A program made the translations under genes and the position numbers. Source: Isoetes taiwanensis (taxonomy: Eukaryota; Streptophyta; Lycopodiopsida; Isoetales; Isoetaceae). Taken from it: 64,000 nucleotides of DNA. Below the pieces are notes generated by a model. It was not told the origin of the DNA. It ran no database searches and saw only the letters and a program-made list of their open reading frames with translations. The stretch is from NCBI GenBank assembly GCA_021234155.1, contig JAJEKV010000047.1:2838494-2902493 (forward strand), read 5' to 3'. This document shows positions 46,145-58,784 of this stretch, one piece after another; within the stretch, counting starts at the first letter, position 1, and each line of letters begins with the position of its first letter.

Positions 46145-48415
46145 GATGGAGTCAGAATAGCACCCATTAATTATAATTGATGAATTGTCACTTCTTGTGG
46201 CCTTTCCACAACCATCTCATTCATTGCCATTCATTCCACTTGAGACATTGCTAGACATATTAAAGGGGACAAGAGCAAGAGAGGCTCTTCAGATGGAAGA
46301 GCAAATAATGATGTCTCAGTACTAGGAGCAATTGACATAAATGAAGTACTAGGAGCAATTGACATAAATGAAATTCCTATTCTTGCATTCTATATTGGTC
46401 CATCTCAAGATACAAAAGATGGGTCTTTGTTTTGATAGATGCAATAACTCTTTTCTTCTAGAGTAGATAATAAATAAAGTGGTGCACTTCTCTTCAAAAA
46501 CATATTTATGCTCTCCTGGACCAGTACTATGACCTTAAATCGGCAACGTCCAAGATCATGGATTTGACTATGATCGTAGAAATTCAAGTGGTGGAGGTTT
46601 GAGCATCCATTATCCTGAGATCGCAAGTTCAAGTATAGCCAACATGGACAACTCTAAGCATAAGGTATCGCGTCCTGAAGTGGATCAACTTCCCATAATA
46701 TAAAAAAGGACAAATTTACACATTGAAGATAATTGACTTCAACTATATAAGATTGAAGTTGAGATGTGCTGGATAACGTCCTCTACATGGGCCGTTATGG
46801 GCCAGGGAACCTTAAAGGCCGCACCCAAGCCGAGGGAAGCAAGAGATTTTCATTCATACACCTGTTCAACAGAACTATTATGATGATAACAATTCCAGGC
46901 CAAGTTGTTACGGCCGATACATGCCCTGTTTATGCTTGAATCAACGTCTCTCATTCCTAGAATGAAAATCTCTGGGCGGCCTATTAAGGAATGTGCATAA
47001 ATCCATATCAACATCGTTTTGAGGTTTTTGCATATATTCAAATCCTTCAATGATCATCTATATTTTGATTCTTCGTACAAAATACAATATGCCTTTCCTT
47101 AACAACCTGGGCCTCAAGTTTTAAGGCTGAGATCAGATCTCAGCCGTTGGTTGCAAGAGTCTTACCCACTAGTAACACATTAAAAAGTGCATAAACACCT
47201 AGTTTGTTATGCCAAATGGCTATAAACACCTAGCTTTTTATGGAAATCACCATAAAACCACCACAAAACCACTATAAAACTCTGGGGCCAGGTTGTTAAG
47301 CCGGATAACACCCTAGAACTCGGGTGTTATGCCCTACTATAACAAACTCGGGCCTCGGCCCTCGTTTGTTATACCTTTTGTCTATTAAAGAGGACATAAT
47401 TAGTCTTCCTTTATAATTGTTAAAGAACACATAATATTTCATTTGACTTTCTTTCTTAGTTTTATTTTTGCAAGGACTCTCGATTGTCCCCTTCCTCGAC
47501 AACAATTGGAAACTCTTTGCCATTCTCTTATTCTAGACTTGGTATTGATGCACAAGCAAATTCAATAATAATTTATCGGAGGTATGTATGTTGTTTTGAG
47601 TGTAAATATCCTTGTCATTAGACTGTGAACATGGATGTGAAAGTAAATGATATTCGAAAAGAACTAAATTGGCTTGTTCAAAATTGAATGTTGCAAGGGC
47701 AGCAACTAACAACTGGTAGAATGGCATGTGGCCGCATGCGGTGTCCAAGTTGCCTAGATTGTTGTAACATTTGTATAGATGTAGGACGAACATGGTTCAT
47801 CTGAATGATGACATGATAAGCAGTGCTTATGACTTTTGTGTCTTAGTTATGTTGAATGATGTAATGATAGGCAAAGATTCGGACTTTTGTGTGTTAGTTA
47901 TGTATACTGGGACCAGGCAACTGATATTGGGATATTAATGCTAAGACTTGTGCCATGACAAATGAGAACTGGAAACTTTCACTCACAGATTCCCATTGCA
48001 GGTGGTCTGAGACTGAGGAGAAGTTGGGAAATTGGGGCTGGGATATGTCAGCGAGACGTCAGCGAGACGTGGATACAGAGAGGAGGGGCGTATATTCAAA
48101 TTGGAGGGGCGCTCAAAGGGTTCTGTCTTACCATGTAGATTCTGTTATATTTCTTCGCACTCTTTTGCCTTCTGCCGAAGTAAAAGGGAAAGGAAAGGAA
48201 AGGACCAATGTAAGCCTAACGCGCCCAAATGGGGCACTACACTGCGTGATGCGAAAATTTTATCATACACGGTAATTCAGCGCCCGAAATCAACCAGACC
48301 TCCCGCCCCTATGCGCGTTTGAACTATGCGGTCAAATCTGCACCTCTATAAAATCCCTTCCTTTTACACCCAATCCCACCCAAAATTTTCCCTTTCAGCT
48401 CAAACCCATCCTACT
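46145..48415 (+). repeat. Segmental repeat copy C, adjoining the lipase gene
   Basis: Copy C runs from gtcagaatagcacccattaa (about 46150) into the lipase 5' region, matching copy B minus its LINE. It has lost about 110 bp relative to B next to the large hairpin (junction gtttgttata / ccttttgtctatt near 47372). It carries the working position of the promoter. Confidence 0.88.
48347..48354 (+). promoter_or_regulatory. TATA box of the lipase gene
   Basis: tataaaat in gcacctctataaaatccctt lies about 300 bp upstream of the start codon. The region from 48277 to here is preserved in copy B. A pyrimidine-rich leader follows, typical of plant 5' untranslated regions. Confidence 0.6.
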
Positions 48416-48656
48416 TCACCAGTTTTCTTCAATGATCCCCATATCTCTGTGTTTTTAGCCTTCAAATTGCAGAATTCATCTCTGATTCGAATCCTTTTTC
48501 ATAATCTGTAGCCCATCATAGCCGAATCTCTGTTCTTCCTCCTTGCGGCCGATAATTTTTCAGCACCAATTCGTCCTCACACCATAGCAGCACCGGTGGT
48601 TTTCCCTCTTCTCGGGATTGGGTAATCCTTTTCTTTCCTTTTTTCAAATTCAAAAA

Positions 48657-50207
48657 ATGGAAGTGCTCGATTTTGGAGCATCTGGTGCCGCAGCTCGATC
48701 GGCCTGGAATTGCCTGATTTCTCCAAGGATTAAGAAGCGGCATCAAACTGGAAATTTGGCATTTGTGCTACCAGCGCCTCCGTTGAAGAGCTTTGGCATC
48801 AGATCTCTGCAACCCAATAAAATCAGGGCACAGAATTCTGCAGCCAGATCCAAATCCGGCACTGCTTCAGGCCGGGGGAGAAGGGAAAAGATTCAACAGG
48901 CTCCAAAACGAAGATTGAAAAGGAATTGGAGGGAAATTCAGGGCGCAAATGAATGGGAAGGTATGCTAGATCCTCTGGATATAGATTTAAAATCCGAATT
49001 AATCAGGTATGGAGAATTTGCGCAAGCTTGCTTTGATGGGTTTGACAGAGATCCGCATTCAAGGTACTGCGGAAGCTGCAAATACACAAAGGATACATTA
49101 TTGGGGGCAGTTGGATTGCCGGAATCAGGTTACGAAGTGACAAAATTTTTATATGCGACATCAGAAGGGTCGCCACTGGATGTATTTGGCAGATCGGATT
49201 CGGCAAATCCATGGAGCAAGGATGTAAATTGGATGGGATTTATAGCAGTAGCAAGCTCTGAGAAAGAAATTGAAAGGATAGGAAGAAGGGATATTCTGGT
49301 AGCTTGGAGAGGCACAGTTTTATCGCTAGAATGGGTCCAAAACCTGAAGGATTATTTACAACCCACCGGATTACACCATAGCCACAAGAATGTGAAGGCC
49401 GAGAGCGGATTTCTCAATGTTTATACATCCAGAAAGAAACCGAGCAAATTCTGCAGCCAAAGTGCAAGGGATCAGCTTCTGTCAGAAATCAGAAGATTGG
49501 TCGAGAAATACAGGGGAGAAGAATTAAGCATAACACTGACAGGGCATGGATTAGGAGGCGCATTAGCGCTGCTAAGTGCTTCCGACATAGCCGAGCAAGG
49601 ATTAAACTGTTTGAGGCCAAATCTAAGCTCGGATTTGTTGGAGCAAGACAGAGTAATTCCGGTAACGGTTTTTTCGTTTGGAGCCCCAAGGCTGGGAAAT
49701 GAGGAATTTAAATATTGCTGCACAGACCTAGGGGTTAAAACCTTGAGGGTTGCAAATACAAAGGATTTGGTGCCTAAGTTGCCAGGTGTGATTTTTAATG
49801 AAGGTTTCAAATATATGAGGAAGTTGGTTGATAGACTACCATGGACTTATTCCCATGTTGGGACCATGCTTGCTCTCGATAGCTCCAAATCTCCATACCT
49901 CAGAGACACTGTCGATCCCAGTTGCCACCACAACCTCGAGGCTTACCTCCATCTCATCGATGGATATCAAGGTCCCAATCTTGACTTCCAGTCTGGCACT
50001 AATCGCGATCCTGCTCTTGTTAATAAGGCCAGCAACTTCCTCAAAGATGAGTGTGCTATTCCTCCCTTCTGGTGGAAGGAACAACACAAAGGTATGATTC
50101 AAAATGCAGAGGGCAGATGGGTTCAACCTAAAAGAGAGGTTGATGTTGATGAGGGTTTTCTTTTTCCTGGTTTCCAAATATCGAATGGACCAGATATTAT
50201 TATGTGA
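48657..50207 (+). CDS. Phospholipase A1-Igamma / DAD1-like lipase, plastid-type, nucleophile Ser replaced by Gly
   Basis: The 516-codon intronless frame starts at an ATG in aaaaaatgg; a longer frame upstream to 48618 would need a non-ATG start. Residues 1 to about 90 are basic and Ser/Ala-rich, like a plastid transit peptide. Then come the class 3 lipase features of plant PLA1-I enzymes, which release fatty acids (including linolenic acid for jasmonate) from plastid lipids: DILVAWRGT (212-220), ITLTGHGLGGALALLSA (292-308), VFSFGAPRLGN (338-348), TKDLVPKLPG (368-377) and HHNLEAYLHLIDGY (424-437). The triad Asp370 and His425 are present. The family nucleophile elbow is GHSLG; here residue 298 is Gly (GGA, 49548-49550), two base changes from any Ser codon. 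Length and C-terminus are normal. It may be a pseudoenzyme. Confidence 0.93.
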   Translation: MEVLDFGASGAAARSAWNCLISPRIKKRHQTGNLAFVLPAPPLKSFGIRSLQPNKIRAQNSAARSKSGTASGRGRREKIQQAPKRRLKRNWREIQGANEWEGMLDPLDIDLKSELIRYGEFAQACFDGFDRDPHSRYCGSCKYTKDTLLGAVGLPESGYEVTKFLYATSEGSPLDVFGRSDSANPWSKDVNWMGFIAVASSEKEIERIGRRDILVAWRGTVLSLEWVQNLKDYLQPTGLHHSHKNVKAESGFLNVYTSRKKPSKFCSQSARDQLLSEIRRLVEKYRGEELSITLTGHGLGGALALLSASDIAEQGLNCLRPNLSSDLLEQDRVIPVTVFSFGAPRLGNEEFKYCCTDLGVKTLRVANTKDLVPKLPGVIFNEGFKYMRKLVDRLPWTYSHVGTMLALDSSKSPYLRDTVDPSCHHNLEAYLHLIDGYQGPNLDFQSGTNRDPALVNKASNFLKDECAIPPFWWKEQHKGMIQNAEGRWVQPKREVDVDEGFLFPGFQISNGPDIIM

Positions 50208-51177
50208 ATGAACACTACCATATTTCTATGTGAATTTTGTGTACATACAAGAAGAAACCTTAACAAACCTTATGTGCATATCACAATGATGTGCATAGTA
50301 ACCTTCTGGGTGGAGGAGTGGTAAAACCACGGGTGTTGCCATGAGTGGCGGCAGCTGCAAATGGCATTGCCATATGTGGGTTTACTTACGGGTGACATCG
50401 GACACCCAAGAGGCTACAATACGTGATCCATAGGATCTAAAATCCCGTCAACGGATCAATCAAACATAGCCATTTGAACAACACAGAGTAATTTTCAAGA
50501 ATTTCAAGGTCTCAGTGGGTTACAAATATCTAGATTGGGAAGAAACAAATAAAACCACACTTGACAACTATTCTTGCATACCAGTCATTTAGTTGGTCTC
50601 TATGGATGGTAAACATTAAATTTCATAGTACCTAATAGAATATAGGTATGCGCAACTGAATCCTAATGTTCGCCAATAAGAGTATAACTTAATAAAACAG
50701 AGGTGCATCATAGAACAAAACATTCAGTATTACTTGTGTGGTTCAAGTCTTCATGCTCAAATTCTTATGACTAACATTTACTTGTTGATGATTTCTTGCA
50801 CCAAATTTCTATACTTTATCTTTAACTGACCATGCGTTAAATCACCACTTTATGGGTTCATTCCTTTCCCCCCTTTTTATGCTCTCAAAAAGGATGAATG
50901 TGTCACTAGATTGATCTCTCCTTTAATTATCATATACTCTCTTGGCTCATGGTATGTGGCTGCCTCGATTCCTACATTCAATGTCCATCCCTGATGATAT
51001 ATTAGGATATTTATTATTCTATTAGTATAGATGTCAATTTATGATGTGGATATGGGGCTTTCGTAGTAGATGGCTGGCTATCATATGTGGCCATATCTAT
51101 GCCATCTCAACCTAGTATGCTTTGAGAACAGTGGTCAGCTTCTTGTATGGTCCTATTTATTTGGATTATAGAATACC
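50208..51177. other. Lipase 3' flank, no further gene
   Basis: No clear polyadenylation signal was seen. At about 50588-50615 a weak match to the LINE-X tail box (agttggtctctatggatggt) occurs. Nothing else was recognised. Confidence 0.4.
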
Positions 51178-51380
51178 AAAAAGCTCTAAGGCTTGAAATT
51201 GAAGAATTCAAACATTGCTACACGGACTTTGGACTGCAATTTTAAGGGTTGAAAAATATAATAGACCTGCTAAATTGTAAGGTTTGCTTCAAATATAGGT
51301 GGAAGTTAAAATTAAAACCATGGACCTATTCTCATATTGGGATTCCTCCGAACAACTCAAAGTCGTTTACAAGCATATGC
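51178..51380 (+). pseudogene. Lipase (PLA1-like) 3' fragment
   Basis: About 200 bp matches the lipase coding region around residues 343-415: gaagaattcaaacattgcta against gaggaatttaaatattgctg, then ggtttgcttcaaatataggt and accatggacctattctcata. The catalytic-Asp region is shortened and the frame is broken. It is a decayed paralogue or partial duplicate 1 kb downstream of the intact gene on the same strand. Confidence 0.8.
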
Positions 51381-51399
51381 TAGATGAGCTCTATATTGC

Positions 51400-53720
51400 A
51401 TTAAGGATTGTGATATTGTGAATGGACTACAAACGATGGTATTGCAATCCACCCCCCTCTCGATTTGTGAAATTAGCTTAATTGCTAATAGATGCATTAT
51501 ATGAAGTAATAGGGAATTTGACACCATACTATTAGAATTCTATCCTAGAAACGTGTGTCCGGCGATGCCGGGCATTCGTCCTAGACGTGTTGAATCGATA
51601 GATGCACTTCAATTTTTAGGTAAAATAAAAATTTGTAGATGTAATTTTGTAAGTACCTGCAACGAAGTGCCTAAGTCTGATGGTTTAGGGTTTAAGCATT
51701 ATCTTTGGGCACATGGAATGGATAGAAATTATGGGATGTATATGTGGAAATAGCACGGGTAGACATAAAAGAAACGCATAACGTTTAGGGTATTGCTTGG
51801 TGCCTGTGATAGTTTAGAGCTTTATGAAAGATGTGATTGTGTGGCTTCATAGTATCTAATCAAAGTTGGTAGTGTGTGTTTGTGAACCCAAAGTGATAGT
51901 AACGTGTGGGCCAAGACAGTTTCATCTAGGCTTTTGCCCAAGCTTTGTAATGTGTTCATCTTGTTTCAAGATGTTCTAACTTGTTCTAGTCGCACATAAG
52001 TACTAATGAATGTCTACTTCAGTTATGGTAATGAGTCCAACCTTGATAACTGTACAAAAAAAGTGGTAGCAATGTACATTATTGCATATAAGTTGGAGCA
52101 TATATTCAATAAGTTATGCCTTAAGACTATACCAAAACATGAGCACTATAACATAATAAATCGAATAGCACTATAACTCCCTAAACATTTTAAGCAATGT
52201 TTTTCAATAAGAATTCTCTAATGTTTCTTTAAATTTAAAAAAAAATGATAGATGTTAGTTGTGGGTTTATTTGTTTAACATATTTGGCAGTTCTCATTGC
52301 TTGTGTTTGTTGGCTTATTAATATAATTTTACCCTGCAATTGCTCAATGCAGGCGGATACACAATAATAAAATTTCCAATAATATCCGTAAAACAATGAA
52401 TAGACACTTAGGGGTATGGACAACATTTCTCTTAGAGCAAATGAATTGGTAGTCCATAGCAGGCAAAGAACTGGTAGTCTATAACAGGTACAAACATATT
52501 AGCATATTGTTTGAGCTTACAGACTTAGATCTTAGAAGTAGCCAGCTATGCCCCTGCAACTAAACGAAAACAAAGAGCTTAACATCGATATAAAAGCAAC
52601 ATCGATATAAAAGACATTATGGAGAAGTCATATAACTGCTATGGTAGACAAACTGCACCCTTCTTAAAGACATTATCCTTCTCCCTCAAAATACAAAATT
52701 GAGTTGGCATTGTATATAAAAATTAGAATTGCATATAGCTCATGGATGAAATAATAAACAGAGCAAGCCACACTGTGAACAGATGTTCTGCACTTCTACA
52801 TATGTGTCAAGGCCTTTAAACCTTAATTAAGGCATAGGCAGATCACATAGGCATAGACATTGTTGAATAAGCAATGTTCTTTTCGTTTTGGCATTGTAAT
52901 ATCTCATATTAACTCTGCAAATCCCTCCTTGTGTTGCAAATTGGAGTGCAAATTTAGTGAGAAAGATTTAAGAAAGTTGTTTCAAATACTAAATATTTCG
53001 TGTTGGGATCATTGCAATTGCAAAAGGAATAAACGGAAATGACAATTATGCAAACGATACCACAAAGCGTAATGAATTTTTGCTCCATCTCAATAGAAGT
53101 GCATAACTGAAATCCATGTAGAGGAACGTTTGTCTCACTTTAAATTGGAGGGAACATCATGTTATTGATAGACTAAAACTTCTACACATATGGAATATAT
53201 GGAATGCATATATTTTAGATATGAAAAGCAACTTTTAAGCTTGTATAATCATAACTTATGAATCAGGTTAAAGAAAGAACTATTTATAAGATTTGCAAAT
53301 CATGTTGGTATCATTATCTATAAATACCCAAGGGCTGTAGAAATGGCGCTCGACAAACTACTATTAAAACAGCTCGCAATTTTTTATTCCATCTATCTAT
53401 GTATGGATGGGCATATTACTTTTTAAATCCCAAGAAAAGTAAGGGACATCAAACCTATAGATTTGAGACATTGTTAGATGTCGCAAAACAAAGTACTGAT
53501 GCATAATTCCTTATGATTATAAGTCGCGCACGTATGCATGATATGTTCAGATATATATGCTTTGTAGCTCTATCAATTGCATTCCCATTTTATCAATATA
53601 AATTTTTGTGTAGTTGTGGCAACATTAAAATGAACAAAAGGAACAAAAGGAACTTATATTCTGCTAAGCAATCATAGTAACTTAGGCTAAGTTACGAAGT
53701 TCTTGGATTTTATCCATATA
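51400..53720. other. AT-rich intergenic DNA
   Basis: No gene, element end or RNA gene was recognised. Confidence 0.4.
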
Positions 53721-53724
53721 GGCA

Positions 53725-53815
53725 ATGAATCTAGCAAAGGGAGAGAGTGCCATACCTTATGGGTCAAAAATGAAATCTAGCAAAGGGAGAGAGTGCCATA
53801 TTTTATGGGTCAAAA
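53725..53815. repeat. 45-46-bp tandem duplication
   Basis: aatctagcaaagggagagag and tgccataccttatgggtcaa is repeated once (second copy reads atattttatgggtcaa). Confidence 0.85.
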
Positions 53816-56550
53816 CAAACTGGATCATATCCATCAATATATATATATCCCATAATACAAATCACGGATCAATCACATGCCATCTACAAACATCGAATTT
53901 AATGCAAGGATGGATATCGTACAATCATAATGCTCCAAACTGGTGATTGGCACTTAATGAAGCAGACAAATAACAACCTTCATGCACTAAGCCAAGATAC
54001 CATCCAAGATACCATCCACCTTGATCTTATTAGCATACGATGTGCTTATTGCAGCTGATGCAAAAGCCCTCCTTTAAAATCTTCCAAAAATCAATCTGCA
54101 AGTTCAAAAATCAATCTGCATCCTCTATAACCTGCCAATATTTGCATACATTAATAAGGACTTGTTTTTATGTCAATCGGATCCTTTAGCTTCAACCCAT
54201 CATGCATCACAGCTCTTAGTACATCCCCACTGCTTGAGTTCAATGCTGGGATGCCAGTATTGCAGTAGAATAGAATAGAATAAAGAGTACGCATAAAGTA
54301 GCTCCTAAGCATAGCCATTTAGAATTAGTGATCATTATTTCCATGAGCACAACAGTTTGAAGCATGACACCCTTACCACTTTGTATTGTGCCCCGCCATA
54401 AGTAAATCCTCCAGGATGAAATCCTCCATGAAAGATGCGCAAACATCATAAGTGTGTCATATAATGAAAATGCTATTATCCAAGAGGCATTTAACACTCA
54501 TTACCTACCAGCTCTTGCCATAAGCATAAAGGCTCATGCAACTTGCTGATAGTGGGTCTCAACTTTATTTCCATATTCAGATTTATTAGGCCCATAATTT
54601 AATAATTAACAAATTGGATTGCCAAGTCTAATGGCATCAAAATCACCATCATATCCATGTTTGAAACTGTTATAAACATAATAGAACTATATAAGATACA
54701 CAATGTTTGAATGGTAGCTTGAATGCAAGTAAATAACATGTCTGAAAGCAAACATATACCTCCTAGACCCACTCTTCTCAATCAGCTTAGTAGCACACTT
54801 CAAAGATGTTCAGGTCTGAAGCAGCAGTTGTTATTCTTGCTTCAACAGTTGCATCCAAAGCCAAGCAAGGGACACACGACTTACTGGATATGCATTTTGG
54901 AAAGAAGCTGGATAAATATTTTTCGGATGAAATTTCACAAATTATTACCTTAGCGAACTATTTGAAGCTTGAATACGCTGACATATATCCGACCATTCTG
55001 GTGTTGGGTTGTGCTACCTTGTATAACATGATATAAATTAAGAAAAAGGAAGGCATAGAAACAACCCATTCAAGTAGCATCCACGGGTGATATTCCAAGG
55101 TGGCTATTCATGGATCTTCTCAATAACTCTAGTAATTTGTCTCATTCTTGTAGCCTGCACACATGAATAAGATTATTAGACAATTAACCCACTGCATATA
55201 TAATCCTGTAAGAAAGCCAAATAATTATTCTGAGCATGAAATTAGACTGTGTGATGATATGTGAAGCAATTGTGTGAAGCTTACACTGTGTGATCATATG
55301 TGAAGCAATGGCGTAAGCACCGGTTCAATCTATGGATCATATAGGAAAAGTTTGAAGGCGGAAAAACCATTATAAATAAATCAGATGCATCAGTAAATCT
55401 GTGAGAGTAAGATGCATCAGTAAATCTGTGAGAGAAAGAAATCTTGATAAATGAGACTGTGTAGGAACAATTAGGAACGATTTTGAAAAAAGAAATGACT
55501 TTGAATCAAAGAAATCGTCGACAGAATGAAGCAGACGGATTGAAAAACTCCAGAAACAAATGAATAAAATTCTAGAAGATTGCAAATGGTTTATACCTGA
55601 TAGAAGGGTTATGCATCATCTAAGGCCGACCCTAAAAAAGATGGCTTGTTACCTGTGTTAACAATCGAACCAAAAGCAAGCAAATAGGGTCCGATCTGAA
55701 GGGGATAAAGCAAGGAAGATGACGCTCTGCTTCTGAAAATATCCTAAAAATAAAACAAAATCGAAATGCTAAGTAGTTGTTTAGAAAAACTACTGAACTC
55801 GCAGCAAGTCGATTCTCCCAGAAGTGATCTGAAGCTGTGGTGGAGCTGTAGGACCGCCAGCAAAACTGAAAAAAAAACAAATGACTAATGAGCTGCTTAA
55901 CGACTTTCTGTTCTCAAAAATACAAACTAAAAGCAAATCGACTTTACTCACCCTAAGCAAAATGGAGGATTCGGCAGCTCATCAATGGCGCACAGATGGA
56001 TCTAAAGCGCCAAAACCTTGAGGTGCCAAAACAACAAAATATTAGAGACTGCATGGAGTGAGAGAAAGGGAAGATTTCGTATCGAATTGCTCCAAGATTT
56101 CGTATGGAATTGCTCTATATGAATTCAAAATTTGCAATTCAATGCCGACAACCAGAGTCCCGCAACTGGGAAGGGAACGTCGCATGCGTCTGCACATGCG
56201 GCGTTCCGGCGCGAAATCCAACAACATCCCATTTTAATAAAGAAGATTAGTCCCTGTAAGAAATCATTGCAACTTAATGGGAAAGAATGGATAGGTGGTT
56301 CTAGACATCTAAGTTATGAGGTCGAAATGAATTATCATATGTTAATTATTATATGTTCATTAAGGTCGAGAGGTTCAAGATGGCAATTTTTTATTTTACG
56401 AACGATTCGAAGAAATTGCTAACATGCTACAACATTTTTATCCGCGTCTTGCTAACGTAGAGATTCAAGACTTCGATTTATATGTGGTAGATACATTGCT
56501 TCTAAAATATTTCTCTCTCTCTCATGGTAACACCACATAATTTCGTCTAG
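53816..56550. other. AT-rich intergenic DNA with small repeats
   Basis: A plus-strand frame at 54806-55036 (contains LDKYFSDEISQIITLANYLK) looks protein-like but is unrecognised. Tandem words occur at 54090-54120 (caagttcaaaaatcaatctg) and 55385-55436 (atgcatcagtaaatctgtga). A hairpin with 12-bp arms, gaacgtcgcatg / catgcggcgttc, lies at 56175-56206. Confidence 0.35.
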
Positions 56551-56551
56551 T

Positions 56552-57665
56552 ATAATGATATGAATTGAATTGAATAGAATGATTTTATCATCCAGGGAGA
56601 CCAATCGGCCTATGGGATGTAAAGAAGAAGCACAACAGTCGTGCATTATTGTTTGGATTACAAAAAAACCCTGCTCCGAAGGGTTTTCGAGGAAAAAACC
56701 TTAGCAATAATAAGAATGCTGATAAACTATAAAAATATACATCATGAGACATTATGGTGCCCACATATCCATCACCTCTGAAAGATATGATCCCAGCAAG
56801 CGAACTGAAGCTATGCTTAATACCACATGCATTGGCTGGTTGGGCCTGACCAACTCGGAGTAGCGTGCCCGGATGTGATCATAATTGGACAACTCGGATC
56901 GGAAGAGTGTGATATTCGTCCTCAATGGCTCCCAATTGGTAGCACTGACAAATCCTATCTTGGCATGTCTGCCCAATCCATCTGTCTGTCTCAATTCTAA
57001 GGCAATGCACATCTATGAGAATTGAAGCGATGAATCTGCATTTTTTCATGGGCAAATGGGTACACGGGTACCATTGTGGGCCCCGTTCCAGTCCAGGGTT
57101 TATGTGGTGCTGCTAATGTAGTGTCTTGACCTGTTCAAGGGCACTGACATCTCAAAGCTTGTTCAAGAAGCAAGCGTCAAGGTACTGCCTCAAGCTATAG
57201 CGATCCTCTTCTGTTTGCACTTGTATACATCTGTGCTCCTGCACATCTATCTGGCTAGACACTGAGCCCTCTTTTCCTTCCAGCAGGCTTTGAGGCATTG
57301 CGGTCCCATTGTTACAGTGTAAGCTAAGTTATAGAGACGAGCATCATCCATACTGGCCACCTTCTGAAAGTAGACGATGTGGCGATCAAGGACTGCTCTC
57401 TGAAGAGGCAAGACACATGTCTCCTGCAACAAAATTGGATATGGGATCATGGACTCATTCCCAGTGCCCGCGCTTGAAAGGCTTTATGCACCTGTTCCAA
57501 GTCATTCCAGGTGGCAAGGAACACCATCGGACTCCAAAAGAATTTTGGGTGCAATTTTGTATGCCTTTGTTGTATAAATGCGTATCTAAAGGTATTCTTT
57601 TTGTATACATTCGTTGTATACATTCGTTGTACAAAATATATATTAGCACATATGGAAGGAATTAT
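56552..57665 (-). mobile_element. LINE-X copy 2, 3' end (minus strand)
   Basis: Read on the minus strand: the block AVLDRHIVYFQKVASMDDAR, then LYNLAYTVTMGPQCLKACWK (57247-57450), further down ALELRQTDGLGRHAKIGFVS and ATNWEPLRTNITL (56850-57012), then the stem-loop ggttttttcctcgaaaaccc (56683-56702) and the tail box (about 56577-56617) with an attca-type microsatellite. The RHIVYFQKV and ARLYNLAYTVTM words match the plus-strand copy near 24.14 kb. The element is 5'-truncated and broken by stops. Confidence 0.8.
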
Positions 57666-58210
57666 GAGCGTGTTTTTTTTTTTGTCGTATAAAATGCATA
57701 TTAGTATGTATCAAAAGGAACTCTGAGTGTATATTTTTATATGCATTCATCATATAAAATGCATATTAGTAAGTATCAGAAGGAATTTTGAGTACATATT
57801 TTTGTACGCATAAAGGGTTCTTATAAATATAAAAGAATTTTGAGTGCATAGTTTTATGTGCATTTGTCGTAAAAAAAGATATATGAAGGAATTCTTTTTA
57901 TATATATTCGTTGTACAAAATACATTTTAGCACATACAAAAAGATTTATGAGCGTATATTTTTTGTCATATAAAATACATATTAGCGTGTATCAGAAGGA
58001 ATTCTAAGTGTATATTTTTATATAAATTCGTCGTATAAAATATGTATTAGTGCATATCAGAAGGAATTTTGAGTGCATACTTTTGTAAGCATTTTACCAT
58101 ATAAAATACGTATCATCTCATTTTTCAACCTTAGAGATATTTGAGTGCATACTTTTGTAAGCATTTTACCATATAAAATACGTATCATCTCATTTTTCAA
58201 CCTTAGAGAT
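57530..58210. repeat. Degenerate minisatellite, unit about 60-72 bp
   Basis: Units resemble gaaggaattttgagtgcata, tttttgtatgcattcgtcgt, ataaaatgcatattagta. About ten diverged units lie in a row, and the last two (58071-58142 and 58143-58210) are nearly identical with period 72. Short versions adjoin the other LINE-X copies at about 61.02-61.10 and 61.55-61.64 kb. Confidence 0.8.
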
Positions 58211-58417
58211 AAAAAGTGAGTTGAAAACGAATTTTAGCATATCGCTTAGACTTACATAAAAACCATCAAATTGTTTTGCTATTTAAGACTGTTTCACGAG
58301 ATTTTTGTTGATTGAAAAGCTCCTAATGTCCACTATCTTGAAGCAGAAGAACTTGAAGCTGGGGTGTCGTTATTCAATTATGCAAGTTTTAAAAAGTGGC
58401 CTTTTTCTATCCATAAT

Positions 58418-58590
58418 CAAACCCCCTTTGGTATACAGTATAGCAAATTCCATACATCCATACCCCACAAACGAGGAACTTTGTGTACGGTGTAGATTAA
58501 GGAATTAGGGGTGAATATGCCTATCCAACAGCTCTCGTTGCCTGGAGTCACCCCCCGTATGAATATGCACCCAAACCAAAGGGGGTTTGA
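58418..58590. repeat. Perfect 16-bp inverted repeat, about 140 bp apart
   Basis: tcaaaccccctttggt at 58418-58433 is the exact reverse complement of accaaagggggtttga at 58575-58590. It could be the termini of a small MITE, but no target-site duplication was fixed. Confidence 0.6.
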
Positions 58591-58784
58591 AGGGGGATTT
58601 ACTATAAAGGCGTGTAATGTAATGGTTTTTGTTATAGGTTAAAAAAAAATTTTGCCCCTTCGGGGCTAAAAACAAACAACGTGACTTCACACTTGGATGA
58701 GTTGATGTTATATTTTGTATTTTGGAAGGGTGAGATTTTAAAGTTTTAACCTTATAGAATGGGCAATAGATATAAAGAATGAGA

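Noticed and set aside
48618-48656. Lipase start 13 codons upstream
   Set aside because: That start is a TTG; the first ATG in good context is at 48657.
49487-49810. Minus-strand frames within the lipase gene (112 and 66 codons)
   Set aside because: They are antisense shadows of the lipase coding sequence.
58649-58670. ttttgccccttcggggctaaaa hairpin as a terminator
   Set aside because: It looks like a bacterial intrinsic terminator, but this is plant nuclear DNA and there is no gene beside it.
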